From Dugong dugon (lineage: Eukaryota; Chordata; Mammalia; Sirenia; Dugongidae), in contig CM057473.1 of the NCBI GenBank assembly GCA_030035585.1, forward strand, positions 5,506,501 through 5,570,500: a stretch of 64,000 nt of DNA, read 5' to 3'. The first letter of the stretch is position 1; every line of letters begins with the position of its first letter. The notes beneath the pieces are model-generated. The model searched no databases, was not told where the DNA came from, and saw only the letters and a program-made list of their open reading frames with translations. The position numbers and the translations under genes are program-made. Shown here piece after piece: positions 22,311 through 33,117 of the stretch.

Positions 22311-22800
22311 ATTCTTTCATTCATTCCTTCTATTTATATGTATTGAAAACCAGCAATATGCCCAGTAGTAGTAAGCTTGGTACTGAGGAATAAATGCTGA
22401 TTAAAAACATCCTTCTTGTTCTTACGGAAGCTAGCATGATAGTGAGGTAAATATAAGTTTCACAAATACATTTTAATGATAACCATAAAAAGAGCTACAA
22501 ATATGAGGGGGATGTTGCCTGACATGATATTAGAGGTGACCTTTAGCTAATCGGGGGTCTGGAAAGCCTTCCGGAGGAAGTGACTGAGCTGGTATCTGAA
22601 GGTTGCACGGGAGCTTGCGAGGAGAAGAGGGGAAGGGGAGAGAAGTACCCGCAGGGCAAATAGCCTGTGCCTGTCCGGGAATGAGAAGGAGCATGACAGC
22701 TTTGCAGAACTAAAGACAGCCAGTGAAGCTCAGGCGGAGGGAGTGGGCGGTCTTACAGGTCAGTTTAAAGACTAAAAAAGAATTGTTCTAAAATAGGAAG
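22310..22800 (+). repeat. Ancient LINE-derived repeat, family uncertain
   Basis: ATTCATTCCTTCTATTTATA, GGTCTGGAAAGCCTTCCGG and GGAGCATGACAGC resemble the repeat at 3740 and 58660. Confidence 0.45.
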
Positions 22801-22802
22801 GT

Positions 22803-23380
22803 GTCTTAGTCAGGATTCTCTATAGAAACAAAAATAGAAATAGAACAAGAATATCTATCTATAGAGAGAGAGAGAAAGAGAGAGAGAGCTATAGCTGCTA
22901 ACCTAAAGGTCAGCAGTTCAAATCCAACAGCTGCTCCTTGGAAACCCTATGGGGCAGTTCTACTCTGTCCTATAGAGTCGCTATGACTCGGAACCCACTC
23001 GACAGAAACAGGTTATATATGTACATAGAGAGAGAGAGACAGAGAGATTGATTTACTTCAAGGGATTAGCTAACACAATTGTGGGGGCTGGCAAGTACAA
23101 AATCCATAGATCCGGTGGCAGACTGTGGACTTCTGCAGGCTCATGTCCCAAGATTCCTAGGTCAGATGATGGGAGGAGTGCAGTGTGGAGGCTGAGAGCA
23201 AGTTCTGCCAAAGTATCTGTTTGTAGTCGAGGGGCAGAACACACCCTGAGGAAACTCTTCTTTCAACTGACTGATCGATTACATTAGATTGCATTGTGGA
23301 GTAGCAACTAGCCTAGTATTTGGCCAAACCACTGGGAACCATAGTCTAGTGAAGATGACACATAAAATTAACAATCAGAA
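22803..23380. repeat. Ancient interspersed repeat with (AG)n, interrupted by a SINE
   Basis: TCTTAGTCAGGATTCTC ... TAGCTAACACAATTGTGG ... GGCAAGTACAAAATCC ... GACACATAAAATTAACAATC follows a widespread mammalian repeat whose family I cannot name with confidence. (AG)n tracts flank the SINE at 22886-23010. Confidence 0.55.
22886..23010 (+). mobile_element. AfroSINE, 5'-truncated
   Basis: Starts inside the element at GCTGCTAACCTAAAGG and runs to CGACAGAAACAGG. Inserted between (AG)n tracts. Confidence 0.85.
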
Positions 23381-23400
23381 GCTATTGAAATATTTTAAAC

Positions 23401-23440
23401 CTGTGTGTGTGTGTGTGTATGTGTGTGTGTGTGTGTGTGA
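23401..23440. repeat. (TG)n microsatellite
   Basis: About 19 TG units with one TA interruption. Confidence 0.9.
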
Positions 23441-23564
23441 GCATGTGTGTCTAACATAACGAGACCTGCATTTTGCAAACACTTTGACTAAGAAGCAGAT
23501 TGTAAGGTGGCAGCGGGGGAGAATGTTATTAGATTAGTTCTGAGGCCTCTCAAATCTAGAAGTC

Positions 23565-23727
23565 TGGAGCCCTGGTGGTGTAGTTGTTAAGAACTTGACT
23601 GCTAACCAAAAGGTCATCAATTTGAATCTACCAGCAGCTCCTTGGAAACCCTAAGGGGCAGTTCTACTCTGTCCTATCGGGTTGCTATGAGTTGGAATGG
23701 ACTTGACGGCAACGGCTTTGGTTTTAG
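23565..23727 (+). mobile_element. AfroSINE
   Basis: Sense short-variant SINE (GAGCCCTGGTGGTGTAG ... GACTTGACGGCAACGG). It abuts part of an older antisense SINE on its right. Confidence 0.9.
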
Positions 23728-23729
23728 TT

Positions 23730-23829
23730 CACCAGGCCTTTCTTTCAAGGCACATCTAGGTGGGCTGAAACTGCCAACCTTTCTGCTAGCACCTGCGCGA
23801 GTTAACCATTTGCACCACCCAGGGTTCTC
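23730..23829 (-). mobile_element. AfroSINE, 5' half only
   Basis: Antisense long-variant fragment (ACCAGGCCTTTCTTTC ... CACCACCCAGGG). Its 3' half is missing at the edge of the adjoining sense SINE. Confidence 0.75.
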
Positions 23830-23839
23830 CTTAAACCAC

Positions 23840-24278
23840 TTAGCTCGTGGTAATTTGTTACAGCAGCAGTAAGAAACAAGTACAGGTGGTGAAGTGGAGA
23901 TTAATAAAAGTCAACCTATTTAAGAGACATTTAGAATGTAGAATTGACAGGATTTTATGAAAGATGGGATTTGCAAGTGCAGAGGGTGTAAATCTTAATT
24001 TCATATAAAACACCAGAAATCATATCTAAACATGAGACCCTAGACAACAGTAATAAAATTTTGTACGCAAGTTAGTAAATTAACTGAAAGGAAGTCACAT
24101 TTGGAGGGTTGCCATATTTGATTATCAGAGGACATATTTGATTATCAGAAAATTATCAGTAACCAAGAGACAATAGTTAAGAGAACTTTAAATCTAAGTG
24201 AACATCTTCTCTGGGGTGAATAACTTTAAATTCTGGAAGCATGAAAGCTTTCTTTTTATGCTTCCTGTAGTAATGATT
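23840..24278. other. Unassigned AT-rich non-coding sequence
   Basis: No gene. Contains a short direct repeat (GACATATTTGATTATCAG) at about 24130-24150. Confidence 0.35.
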
Positions 24279-24448
24279 GAAGCCCTGGTGGCGCAGTGGT
24301 TAAGAGCTTGACTGTGGCCCAAAAGGTCAGCAGTTGGAATCCACCACCTGCTCCTTGGAAACTTGACGGGGCCGTCCTACTCTGTCCTATAGGGTTGCTA
24401 TGAGTCGGAATTGACTTGCTGGCAACAGGTTTGGGTTTCTGGTTTGGT
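24279..24448 (+). mobile_element. AfroSINE
   Basis: Sense copy with a nearly consensus head, GCCCTGGTGGCGCAGTGG. Confidence 0.9.
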
Positions 24449-24898
24449 AGTAGTCCTGATTAGATGTTGTTCTCTACTGACTATTTTGTTATCTTTAATT
24501 TCCCCAAATATGTTACAGAGCTTCCCACTTTGAATACCTCAGCAATGAATTACCGGTGTGCCTGAGGCATGGTTCCGCTCAGCTCCCAGACACTGGAAGA
24601 ACCTAGGGTGCCAGATTTTCAGGGGAGGCTATTCCCCCTGAGAGAGTCTCATCAGCTTACTCCACCACGTCACAAAGCTTTATAATTTATTCCGTGTGCT
24701 GTACTGGGAAAAGGGTTGGGAAGCGCACCCATTTGTTATTCTTTCTCACAGCTGAAGCCCTGCTTCAGAATCACCCAGTGGTGATACTGGGTGCTTATCC
24801 CGACAGGGAATGTTAACGCGAGCTTGTTAAATCTAACTCCTTAACAATTGCTGTATTCATCCCCTTGCCAATGCTACCGCCTTAGTTTAGCCCCTTAT
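24449..24898. other. Unassigned non-coding sequence
   Basis: No gene. Possibly old LTR-derived material around 24540-24800. Confidence 0.3.
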
Positions 24899-24910
24899 TA
24901 TCTCTTGCCT

Positions 24911-25075
24911 GGAGTTCTGGAGGCACAGTGGTTAAGAGCTCAGGCTGCTAACCGAAAGGTTGGTGGTTTGAATCTACCAGCAATTCCTTGCAAACCCTAT
25001 GGGGCAGTTTTACTCTGTCCTCTAGGGTCACTATGAGTCAGAATCGACTTGACGGCAACGGGTGTGGTTTGGTGC
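24911..25075 (+). mobile_element. AfroSINE, complete
   Basis: 12-bp perfect TSD TATCTCTTGCCT at 24899-24910 and 25076-25087. Body near consensus. Confidence 0.93.
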
Positions 25076-25230
25076 TATCTCTTGCCTAAGTTAGAGTGAT
25101 GGCGTCTGTGGCAACAGTGTCGATTATCAATCCAATGACCATTTCTCTCCCCCTCTTTCTATGCAGGTAAAGTCTGCTTCACACGAAACAGGCAGAAAAT
25201 GCCAGACATGCACTTTCTATCCTATCCTGT

Positions 25231-25598
25231 CCACCATGTGTCTGTCACTTTGTCATACAGTGGTGGCTTGTGTGTTGCTGTGATGCTGGAAGCTGTGCCA
25301 CTGGTAATTCAAACACAAGCAGGGTCACCCATGGTGGACAGGTTTCAGTGGAGCTTCCAGACTAAGACAGACTAGGAAGAAGGAAAGGGTGGTCTACTTC
25401 TGTAAAAATTGACCAGTGAAAACCTTAGGAACAGCAGTGGAACACTGTCTGATATAGTTCCAGAAGCTAAGCCCCTTAGGTTGGAAGGCACTTAAAATAC
25501 GATGGGCTAGAACATAGCAACGACCCAGCAGTGTTTTGTTCTGTTGTGCATAGGGTCACCATGAGTTGGAACTGACTTGATGGTACCTAATAACAACA
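25231..25598 (+). mobile_element. Composite RTE-derived element, complete ends
   Basis: 368 bp in sense orientation: 5' end CCACCATGTGTCTGTCAC ... TTGGAAGGCACTTAAAAT, then 3' end ... GTTTTGTTCTGTTGTGC ... ACCTAATAACAAC. TSD ATCCTATCCTGT / ATCCTCTCCTGT (25219-25230 and 25599-25610), one mismatch in 12. Confidence 0.88.
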
Positions 25599-25610
25599 AT
25601 CCTCTCCTGT

Positions 25611-26110
25611 AGTTCAACCGTGGGTGTATGACTCAGTTCTGGACAATGGGACCTGAAGGAAATCTGTTGGAAGTGAATATGAAACAGTTTCCTTCATGAT
25701 AAAAACCAACTGCTACTGTTGAGTCAATTCTGACTCATAGTGACCCTATAGGATGGACTAGAATTGCTCCATAGGGTTTCCAAGGAGTGGCTGGTGGATT
25801 TGAACTCCTGACCTGTTGGTTAGCAGTGGAGCTGTTAACCACTGCACCACCAGGGCTCATGATAGAAAATGAAAAAAGAGCTGTGTGAGAAGATGCCTCC
25901 TTCTGCCTTCCTGGTTTTGGATGTTGATGTATCTGGGTAGGATTCATGTGTCTGCTACAGCCATCTTGCAGCCATGAGGTGAAGGCTGGGAGAATCACAG
26001 TGAAGCCACCCTGAACCCCGTCATCGTGGAGCCCTGAAACAATCCTAGAATTGCTTATGTTCCAATTTCCTATTATTTGTCAATAATAAACTTTATACAT
26101 AAGCAACTTT
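25611..26110. repeat. Probable old LTR-like repeat around the SINE
   Basis: ACAATGGGACCTGAAGG ... CTTCTGCCTTCCTGGTTTTGG ... CAGCCATCTTGCAGCCATGAG ... AATAATAAACTTTATA has LTR-like phrasing and a terminal AATAAA-like signal. Family not assigned. Confidence 0.4.
25702..25857 (-). mobile_element. AfroSINE
   Basis: Antisense short-variant copy with CATGATA repeats on both sides (25695-25701 and 25857-25863) as a short TSD. Confidence 0.88.
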
Positions 26111-26249
26111 TAGCTGGGGGTTTTGTTACTTGCATCCGAAAACATTATTAATATAGATACAGTTTTAAATCTGGTCTTCCTACCGGCAGTGTTTCCCAGA
26201 ACTAAATCATCCACCCTGTCGGAGTCCTGACCTTCCTAAAACACAACTC

Positions 26250-26735
26250 CCTTCTTAGTGTGTGAAGTGGCTTCCTTTCCCTCCACTGCACTTATAGCCT
26301 GATACAGCCCCTGACCACCTTTCCCTCCTCAGCTTCCATTACTTCTCCTCTTACATACCAACCTGTGGCCCCCCTGAATTATCTGTGGCTCCAAGAAGGT
26401 GCTTGGATGTATAACACCTTTGAGTCTTTGCTTAAAGCACTTCCTCTTTGGGGAATGTCTCCTAAATTCACCTATCCCCCTAACCAATGTCCAGCTGTAA
26501 AATACACACTTTTCAAGACCCAAGCACACACCTATCCTTTTCATGATGAAGTTCTTCAGGCCACTGCCTTCTACTTGTAGAATTGTCCACTGAAATGAGA
26601 CAATTGGTAATTAAATGAGAAATTTATTTTATCATTTCTCATTTAATTACCATTTCTCATTTATCTTTGGATATGCAGCACCTAACAAAAATGCTTGGAA
26701 CATAGTAGATGCTTAATAAATAACTCTAAGAATAC
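26250..26735 (+). repeat. L2 LINE 3' region, interrupted by a hairpin segment
   Basis: CTTCCTTTCCCTCC ... AAAGCACTTCCTCTTTGGGG ... CATAGTAGATGCTTAATAAATA follows L2 3'-end order. The stretch at 26600-26665 does not fit L2 and carries a perfect inverted repeat. Confidence 0.55.
26606..26651. repeat. Perfect 17-bp inverted repeat (hairpin)
   Basis: Arm GGTAATTAAATGAGAAA (26606-26622), a 12-nt AT-only-plus-one-C spacer, then the exact reverse complement (26635-26651). A partial third copy of the right arm follows (26652-26665). Confidence 0.9.
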
Positions 26736-28105
26736 ATGTTTGGAAAGACAAGTAGAAGGTAATTTTCTATTATAGAGTAACCTCTGACATAATTCTAAAA
26801 TTCGTTTAAAATACTTCCTTCTAAGCTCGCTTTCATTTCTAATTAATTATAATATTCTGAAACTGGAAACAATATATTTGAAGCTGATAAGACAAGAACT
26901 GTTTTATTGTGCGGGCTGGAATTGACTCTATTTCTGAAATCTCTACACAATACATTTCTTGCTCTTTTGTAGAAAATCAAACAACAGGACTTTTTGTTTT
27001 CTATCTTTATTCACATCAGACTTTATTTGAAGTCAAAGAAATATGAAAGGAGAAATCAAATTACGTACTAGGGAACATTTTTATGGCTGTTTTAAAGAGG
27101 ATGGTCACGGGCTCTATCCAAACCAAAAAATATTGTAGCTGGCAATGATTAGCCCAACACTATGTCAATTCATATGTAAGAATATAGTATTTTTGTCTTT
27201 TTTTAACCTTCATATCACATGACCCTATATTTTCAGGAAACTTGCAAAAGTAAGATATTCTAACTGCAATTGGTTTGGAGTGCTGCTTCTTTCAAGCACT
27301 CCCCACAATTACACTTACCCTTATGTTGGGTGGCATTGGAGAAGACATGAACATTTTTGGGATGTTGCTAAGTAGAAACTGAGTTGGAGATACATTTAAT
27401 TCGGGTATAGTGGGATAGCCTTGTGTGGTTTGTATTCACTTCTGTATGCAATTAAGCTATTTCTAGCCATCCTGTTGGGGAAATGGTTTCCAGGAATTCT
27501 TGTATCACTTATTCTGCCAGTCACCTAGAACCTGTGACGAGAAGGTGCAGGGTCAAAAGTCCTGTGTAGGCATGAATGTCCCCCATGGTATGCAGCACTG
27601 GAAGCATGTGGGTTTGGAGGAGAAAACAGTTTGAAATTGTGGAGCCAGAAGCTAGTCTGTGTAAAAAATACTATAGAGGTGTGTCAGGCAGTTAATAAAA
27701 ATTTTTTTCCTGAATTTTGAAATATTTATGGGTTTTGTTAATACTTAAACATTTTTTGTGAGACTTTTTAATCATTCTAACAAATATTGATTTTTGTACT
27801 TAATTTGATATTATATTGCATTCTTTTTCAAAAAGAGGGTCCTCAGCGTTGCATAACCTTCAGGCTCTTCAGAACCTGGATCCTGGCTTGGTAAATCTGT
27901 ATCAGACTAATACATTCATAGACCCAATTGTAAGAATAAAGTAGGTATTAATTTTGTTTTTAAATGACTTGTTGATAAGCAATGTGTTTCCCTAAAATTT
28001 TATTTTGCTAGAATTTTCTGTAGAATTTCTATAGGAAATTCAGGAGGTTCATCGTCAACCAGGCTTAAGTTTTTGAAAAGACAACATATTTTAATTTGTA
28101 TTCAC
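26736..28105. other. Gene-free AT-rich sequence
   Basis: About 1.4 kb with no SINE or RTE insertion and no recognisable gene. No motif or open frame of note. Confidence 0.4.
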
Positions 28106-28120
28106 TATTACTACTCAGAT

Positions 28121-28274
28121 GGGAAGAAGATGCGGCAGTCCGCTCCCATAAAGATTAATGCCTTAGAAACTCTATCGGGCAGTTCTACTCTGTCCTATAG
28201 GGTCGGTATGACTCAGAATCGACTCATTGGCAATGGATTTTTCTTTTTTCTTTTTTTTTTGGAGAGGAGTAGGT
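28121..28274 (+). mobile_element. AfroSINE, 5'-truncated long variant
   Basis: Begins at the internal GGAAGAAGATGCGGCAGTCC and ends in a T-rich tail. 15-bp perfect TSD TATTACTACTCAGAT at 28106-28120 and 28275-28289. Confidence 0.93.
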
Positions 28275-28289
28275 TATTACTACTCAGAT

Positions 28290-29340
28290 ACAGAGCTGGA
28301 TAATTCTTCATGGAGGACAATGCTAGCGTCTTGTCAAACTAAGTAGGCAAGTGGGAGAGGATCTCATTTTAAAGAGAGCATCACAATCAAACTTTGACAT
28401 TAACTGAAGCCTTTTTCTTTTTCCGTTCTACCATGCTATTTTCTGGTTCCTTTTTTCCTTTTTCTAAACAGTACCAGTTCTTTCATTACGGAGCAGAACA
28501 ATGTGTGGCAGTAGAGATATAAGGTAAACCGTTCTATGATTTTTAGGAGTTTGTTGTTGAAAAATCTTTACATTTTGGGAATGAAACCAATTTTAATTCC
28601 CTAGCCGTATTTAGCTGTAAGTCACCTGAAATGTTTGAATTTTAGATGCTGAATCACATAGGCAGTCATACAGCTTTGTTCATGAGCAAGGTGGTAGAAC
28701 GGCACTGGATGTATCTTCAGAAATACTTAGCTCTAATTAACTGATCAGTGGTTAGAATGCTGGCCCAGTTTTGTACTTTTCAAGTGTCCCACTTTGCCCT
28801 TGGAATCAACCTTTGTCCTTGGGGCCCCAATATGCTCCCAGAGAGTTAGGATTAGCTGTTGGTAACAGGGAAGAAAGTTACCTCTGAATCTAAAGTAAAA
28901 TTTTGGAGGCTATTATGTAACATATATTGATTCTATGGCCTTCTAGAATGATGCTTTTAGCTCAGAGCCTTTCTACCTCTGTGCCATGTTGTTTCTTTTT
29001 CTGTATTTCTTGATTCTCTTTCCCTCTTCTGAAGTTAGAGGAGATCAGACACCACCCCCATACCATTTTTACATATTTATGGAGTTCCAACTATGTGTCT
29101 GTATGAAAATTCAGAGAGCAAGAAGACTGCATAATAGCTAACGATTTCAGAATATTTCTCTGTACTATAAAGCATGCTTACAGAGGATTACATATAGAGC
29201 CTATAAGACCAAATGCTTTGAAGTCAGTGCAATAATTTTTTTAGTGAAGGGGCACAATGTGTTTGAAGGAATTCTATCCTTGCATTACATCACATTACAG
29301 CTTTCTTAAACAACCGTAAAGACAACTTAAACAGGAGCAC
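28290..29340. other. Upstream flank of KRTAP8-1
   Basis: No repeat or gene confidently seen. Confidence 0.35.
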
Positions 29341-29363
29341 AACAAATTAATGAGCTTTTGGTG

Positions 29364-29371
29364 ATGCAAAC
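29364..29371 (+). promoter_or_regulatory. Octamer-like ATGCAAAC upstream of KRTAP8-1
   Basis: Seven of eight positions match the Oct consensus, 64 bp before the TATA box. Supported only by recurrence near other KRTAP genes here. Confidence 0.3.
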
Positions 29372-29427
29372 TGGTGTCAAGAATGAAAATGAGGGCCTCG
29401 TGTTTTTCACCGCACCCTATAGACAGG

Positions 29428-29435
29428 TATATAAA
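29428..29435 (+). promoter_or_regulatory. TATA box of KRTAP8-1
   Basis: TATATAAA, 86 bp before the ATG, preceded by CACCCTATAGACAGG. A similar CACCCT block precedes the decayed TATA of the KRTAP8-like gene at 41.6 kb. Confidence 0.85.
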
Positions 29436-29513
29436 GAAGGTCTAGAGACTAAGGAACCATCACACCAAAGAAACACGCTCCTCTTGCTTCTTAAACCCTC
29501 CGTTCCCAACAGC

Positions 29514-29705
29514 ATGTACTCCAACGTCTTCTCCAGCACTGTCTTCCCTGGATGCTACTGGGGCAGCTGTGGCTACCCCCTGGGATACAGTGTTGACTGT
29601 GGCTACCGTAGTACCTCCTCCCCACTGGGCTACGTCTTTGGCTATGGCTACAAAGGCTGTGGGGCTTTCGGTTACAGAAGATACTGGCCATGTGCTCTGT
29701 ACTGA
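29514..29705 (+). CDS. KRTAP8-1: Keratin-associated protein 8-1
   Basis: A high glycine-tyrosine hair keratin-associated protein, a structural matrix component of the hair cortex. The single exon has 63 codons, the same length as human KRTAP8-1. The family pattern is clear: VFPGCYWGSCGYPLGYSV near residues 10-27, then CGY at 29-31, GYVFGYGYKGCGAFGYRRYW at about 39-58, and a C-terminal ALY. I count 11 Gly, 11 Tyr and 5 Cys. The open frame extends upstream of this ATG, but the TATA box at 29428 and family length place the start at 29514. The stop at 29703 is followed by a 3' UTR of about 310 nt to an AATAAA. No defect is visible. Two broken paralogues lie 7 and 12 kb downstream on the same strand, so the family duplicated locally. 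Confidence 0.95.
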   Translation: MYSNVFSSTVFPGCYWGSCGYPLGYSVDCGYRSTSSPLGYVFGYGYKGCGAFGYRRYWPCALY

Positions 29706-30013
29706 TTTGCTGAAACTCCTGAGGCATAGAATCATCTCTCCCTTGAAGACTGAGAGGCAGATTTCCAGGACCCTCCTTTGTCTTCGTCTTTAGTCTTCAT
29801 TTGCTCAACACATGGCAGAGCGGCTGTTTTTCAGAATTAGCACCAGAGTCTCAAGGGAAGAAAATGAGAAGCCAGATGATGCCTCCGGCCTCAGTCCCCG
29901 GATGATGTTTGCTGGAACATTTTCAGAAACTTGATACCTGAACACTTCTAAATTTTTCACTGTGCTCATGACCCTTGACACAACCAAGTTGTGAAATTAC
30001 CTGGCAACTTCCC

Positions 30014-30019
30014 AATAAA
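30014..30019 (+). promoter_or_regulatory. Poly(A) signal of KRTAP8-1
   Basis: AATAAA about 310 nt after the stop, followed by T-rich sequence. No competing signal lies closer. Confidence 0.75.
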
Positions 30020-30492
30020 CTTGTCTCAATAAGCATCACATTTTTGTCCTAGAGTTGAGTTTTCCTTTCTTGGTGTGCGTGTATTTGTTGTCAAGTTGAA
30101 TGGGGAGGGAAGTGGGTTTGTTTTTCTCCAATTGGTGCTAAGGAGCAGCTGGTAAGCAAATAATCCTCGATCCTTTGTGATAAGAAGGAAGGAAGGGGAC
30201 TGGTTGGTAACTTGTGATGGAAAAAGTATAAAGGTGCTGATCTGAATCTTCCCTGACCTCTATGACATCCATCCCTAACCCTTGTGCCAATGGTGCACCA
30301 TTGATTGCTTGGTGTCCCCTTCCTACCCCTCCACTCCCGTTCTTCTCCCCCCAAAAAATCCAACACAAGAAGGACTTCTCCAGTTACTTACACATTAGTG
30401 CAAATAGAATCCACTGTGTTCCCTCTTCCAGGGACAAGTCATTGTAGAATAAGATAACATTTCTCCTCTTCAGGGATTTTGGAGCACACCTA

Positions 30493-30704
30493 AGGAGCCC
30501 GGTGGGCTCAACAGTTAAATGTTGGGCTGCTAACTGAAAGGTTTGAGGTTTGAACCCACCCAGCATCTCTGTGGGAGAGAGCCCTGGCAATCTGCTCCTG
30601 CAAAGATAATGCCTAGAAAACCCTTTGGGGGCAATTCTACCCTGTCACATGGGTTGTTAGGAGTTGAAACTGACTCAAAGGCACGTCAAAACCTAAAAAC
30701 AACA
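30493..30704 (+). mobile_element. AfroSINE, long variant, with RTE-like tail
   Basis: Sense copy with head GAGCCCGGTGGGCTCAAC and an unusual end, CACGTCAAAACCTAAAAACAACAAC, which resembles the RTE LINE terminus more than the ordinary GGTTTGGTTT tail. Confidence 0.8.
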
Positions 30705-31480
30705 ACTAATAGAGTGCTATAGGCTACCTTGGGATCCGGAAGCTTTTTAAGCAAAGGATAAACACCATGAATCAAGCCACCTAAAGTTTCTACTTTACTG
30801 TTTAGAAGCACCTAGGCTAGGAACGATGATAGAAGCTTAATCATTTTAGAATCATTACCGAGTAGTGAGCTCTACTCTTAACATATGTGAACTATAATGA
30901 ATGGGTATTTCTGAAGATGTACCTGCCTTTCTCTGTGTTCTTTTAGAGAAGACAGTGACATCCCTTTTATAAGCCAGGCTAAAGATGTTTAAATCCTCCT
31001 GTTGAAAACATTGTATGTATAGTCCAAATATTTTTGGTAACAGCAGAATTTGGTTTAACTCTGTTCTTCTATTGAGTATCTTCAAGTGATTATATTGCGT
31101 ATGATTCACCTTGTAGCTAAAAATATTAAGGCTATTTGGAGAGATCATTTCAGAAAAGGGTCTTTTTTTCACCATGTATTATACAATGGAAATTTTTTTT
31201 AAGTTCAGAAAATGTCTTGTTCAAGGATGTATGCTTAAAGATTCTTTTCCAGTAGACTATGGCTAGAGCCAATAAAATCTCCTGTTTGAAATTTTCTAGG
31301 AGCCCCATGTTAACTCAGGGTGAGAACTTTGAATTAAACATGCTGGTTAGAATGGAATCAGAATAAGAAGGAGAGATTTTTCAGGAATTAGAGTGTTGGA
31401 TTAAATTAGAAGGTGTCCATTAGAATGTCCTGGAGTGATGACTAGATTATACAAAAATATGTGTTTGAAGAAACTTCAAA
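30705..31480. other. Unassigned non-coding sequence
   Basis: AT-rich, no gene or named repeat. Confidence 0.35.
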
Positions 31481-31489
31481 AATTAATCT

Positions 31490-31690
31490 AATTCAGTGAC
31501 TCTGAAACTGTGGTATGCAGAAGACTCACCTGGGCAATTGGCTTAAAATGGAAATTTTTATGCCTCACCCCAGGCATTGTAACTATCTGGAGGGAGGTCC
31601 AGAAATCTGAGCTTTTTAGAAGCATTCCAGGGATTCTGGAGCAGGTAGCCTGAGGTCCACTCTTTAACAAACGCTGCTTTAGGTCATTAT
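31490..31690 (+). repeat. MER5A-like hAT relic
   Basis: AAACTGTGGTATGCAGAAG, ACTCACCTGGGCAATTGGC, CCCCAGGCATTG and GAGCTTTTTAGAAGCATTCC are in hAT-MER order. Confidence 0.55.
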
Positions 31691-31700
31691 ACACATACAT

Positions 31701-31827
31701 CCACCTCCTTCCTTCCTTCTTCCTCTTTCCTCTTTCCTCCCTCCCTCCCTCTCTCTCCTTCTTTCTCTCTCTCTCTCTTCTTCTGTATCTCTATTTCTCT
31801 CTCTCTCTCTTTTTCTTTCTTCTCAGG
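31701..31827. repeat. CT-rich low-complexity tract
   Basis: About 125 bp of CCTT/CTTT/(CT)n pyrimidine-only sequence with few interruptions. Confidence 0.9.
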
Positions 31828-31837
31828 AAACTGTGTG

Positions 31838-32068
31838 TCGCTATGACGCTGAAGAGGTTTCAGTGGAGCTTCCAGATTAAGACAGAGTAGGAAGAAGAAA
31901 GTTCTGGCGATCTACTTCTGAAATCAGCCAAGGAAAATGCTATAGATCACAGCAGTCTGATCCTGAATTGATCAGGGGAATAAATGGTGCCAGACCGAGC
32001 AGCGCTGCATTCCGTTGTGCACTGGGTTTCTATGAGTCGGGGGTCAACTTGCCATCAGTCAACAGCAC
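31838..32068 (+). mobile_element. Composite RTE-derived element, divergent variant
   Basis: GGTTTCAGTGGAGCTTCCAG (RTE 5' region) leads through a different junction (GATCCTGAATTGATCAGG) into an RTE-like 3' end, CATTCCGTTGTGCAC ... GCCATCAGTCAACAGC. 5'-truncated at the CT tract. A related but separate subfamily. Confidence 0.7.
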
Positions 32069-32149
32069 AACCACTGGCGCCAAAGGTTCAGACGCCGTGA
32101 CCCGCTGAAAGTAAAGTCTATGATTGGATGATTTCATTCAGTGATTTTT

Positions 32150-32275
32150 ACCTGGAATTCACTTCTATCACCTGTGGATCTTCTCAGACTGCATAGACCC
32201 AGATTCTACCCTTGGGAATTCTGATGAAAGATCTGGCATGGGGCCTGCGTATTAGTATTTAAAAAAAAAATCTCT
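32150..32275 (+). repeat. hAT-MER relic
   Basis: ATCACCTGTGGATCTTCTC ... GGCCTGCGTATTAGTATTT resembles MER5/MER20-type elements. Short and diverged. Confidence 0.4.
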
Positions 32276-32924
32276 GCAATTAATTGGATTGCATGTCGCC
32301 AATTTGGAATGACTACTGCATCCTTTATTTCTGGCTTTTTTCTGTTCTTTTGATTACCTCCATTTATTTTGAATTTAGGAAATAAGAAGATGATTCATTC
32401 ACATTTATATAGAATTCATAAAAATTAAAACAGAGTAAATAACATTGCACAGCTACATTTAATAGAAAGAGTAGAAACAGCATTTGATGCTAATGTAGGC
32501 TCATTTGTGGTCTAGGTTTTCAACTGGAGTATAGTTAGTATTTGCCTCTAATTGTAAGTAAACTTTGGTATTGAGCTTAGCCAAGTTTAGTGCTCTGCAC
32601 ACAGTAGGCACTCAATAAATAGGATAGGATTTCAGACAAATTTCTCCAATAAACATAAAAAAAGATATCGAACATCCGTTTGTTACATCTTGTAACTATT
32701 TTCCAATTCATAGCCATTTGTGGATTGTCTGTCTGTGCATTTTATGACTTGGATTCATCTTACAGTCACTCACGAAGTAAAGGATTGCTTTTCTTTCTTA
32801 CTTTCCCACAAATTATTAGTTTATCTTAATTACTTATATAACCAAGTTACATATATTTAAGATTTTCCTGCAGAATACAGCCTATAGAAGTTGGAAAATA
32901 TGATTTGAATATTAAAGGCATCCT
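32276..32924. other. Gene-free sequence with an L2/MIR end
   Basis: 32575-32630 (CTCTGCACACAGTAGGC ACTCAATAAATA) is an L2/MIR 3' end. The remainder is unassigned. Confidence 0.45.
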
Positions 32925-32937
32925 ATCTACAGAATGG

Positions 32938-33098
32938 AGCCATGGTGGCACAGTGGTTAAGAGCTTGGCTGCTAACCAAAAGATCAGCAGTTCGAATCTA
33001 CCAGCTCCTCCTTGGAAACCCTATTGGGCAGTTCTACTCTGTCCTATAGGGTCACTATGATTTGGAATCGACTCAACAGCAATGGGTTTGGTTTTTGG
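32938..33098 (+). mobile_element. AfroSINE, complete
   Basis: Sense copy with TSD CTATCTACAGAAT / CTATCTGCAGAAT (32925-32937 and 33099-33111; one mismatch in 13). Confidence 0.92.
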
Positions 33099-33117
33099 TC
33101 TATCTGCAGAATAATCT

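Noticed and set aside
24279..25075. tRNA genes suggested by A-box/B-box matches
   Set aside because: These are SINE heads with SINE bodies, tails and TSDs, not tRNA genes.
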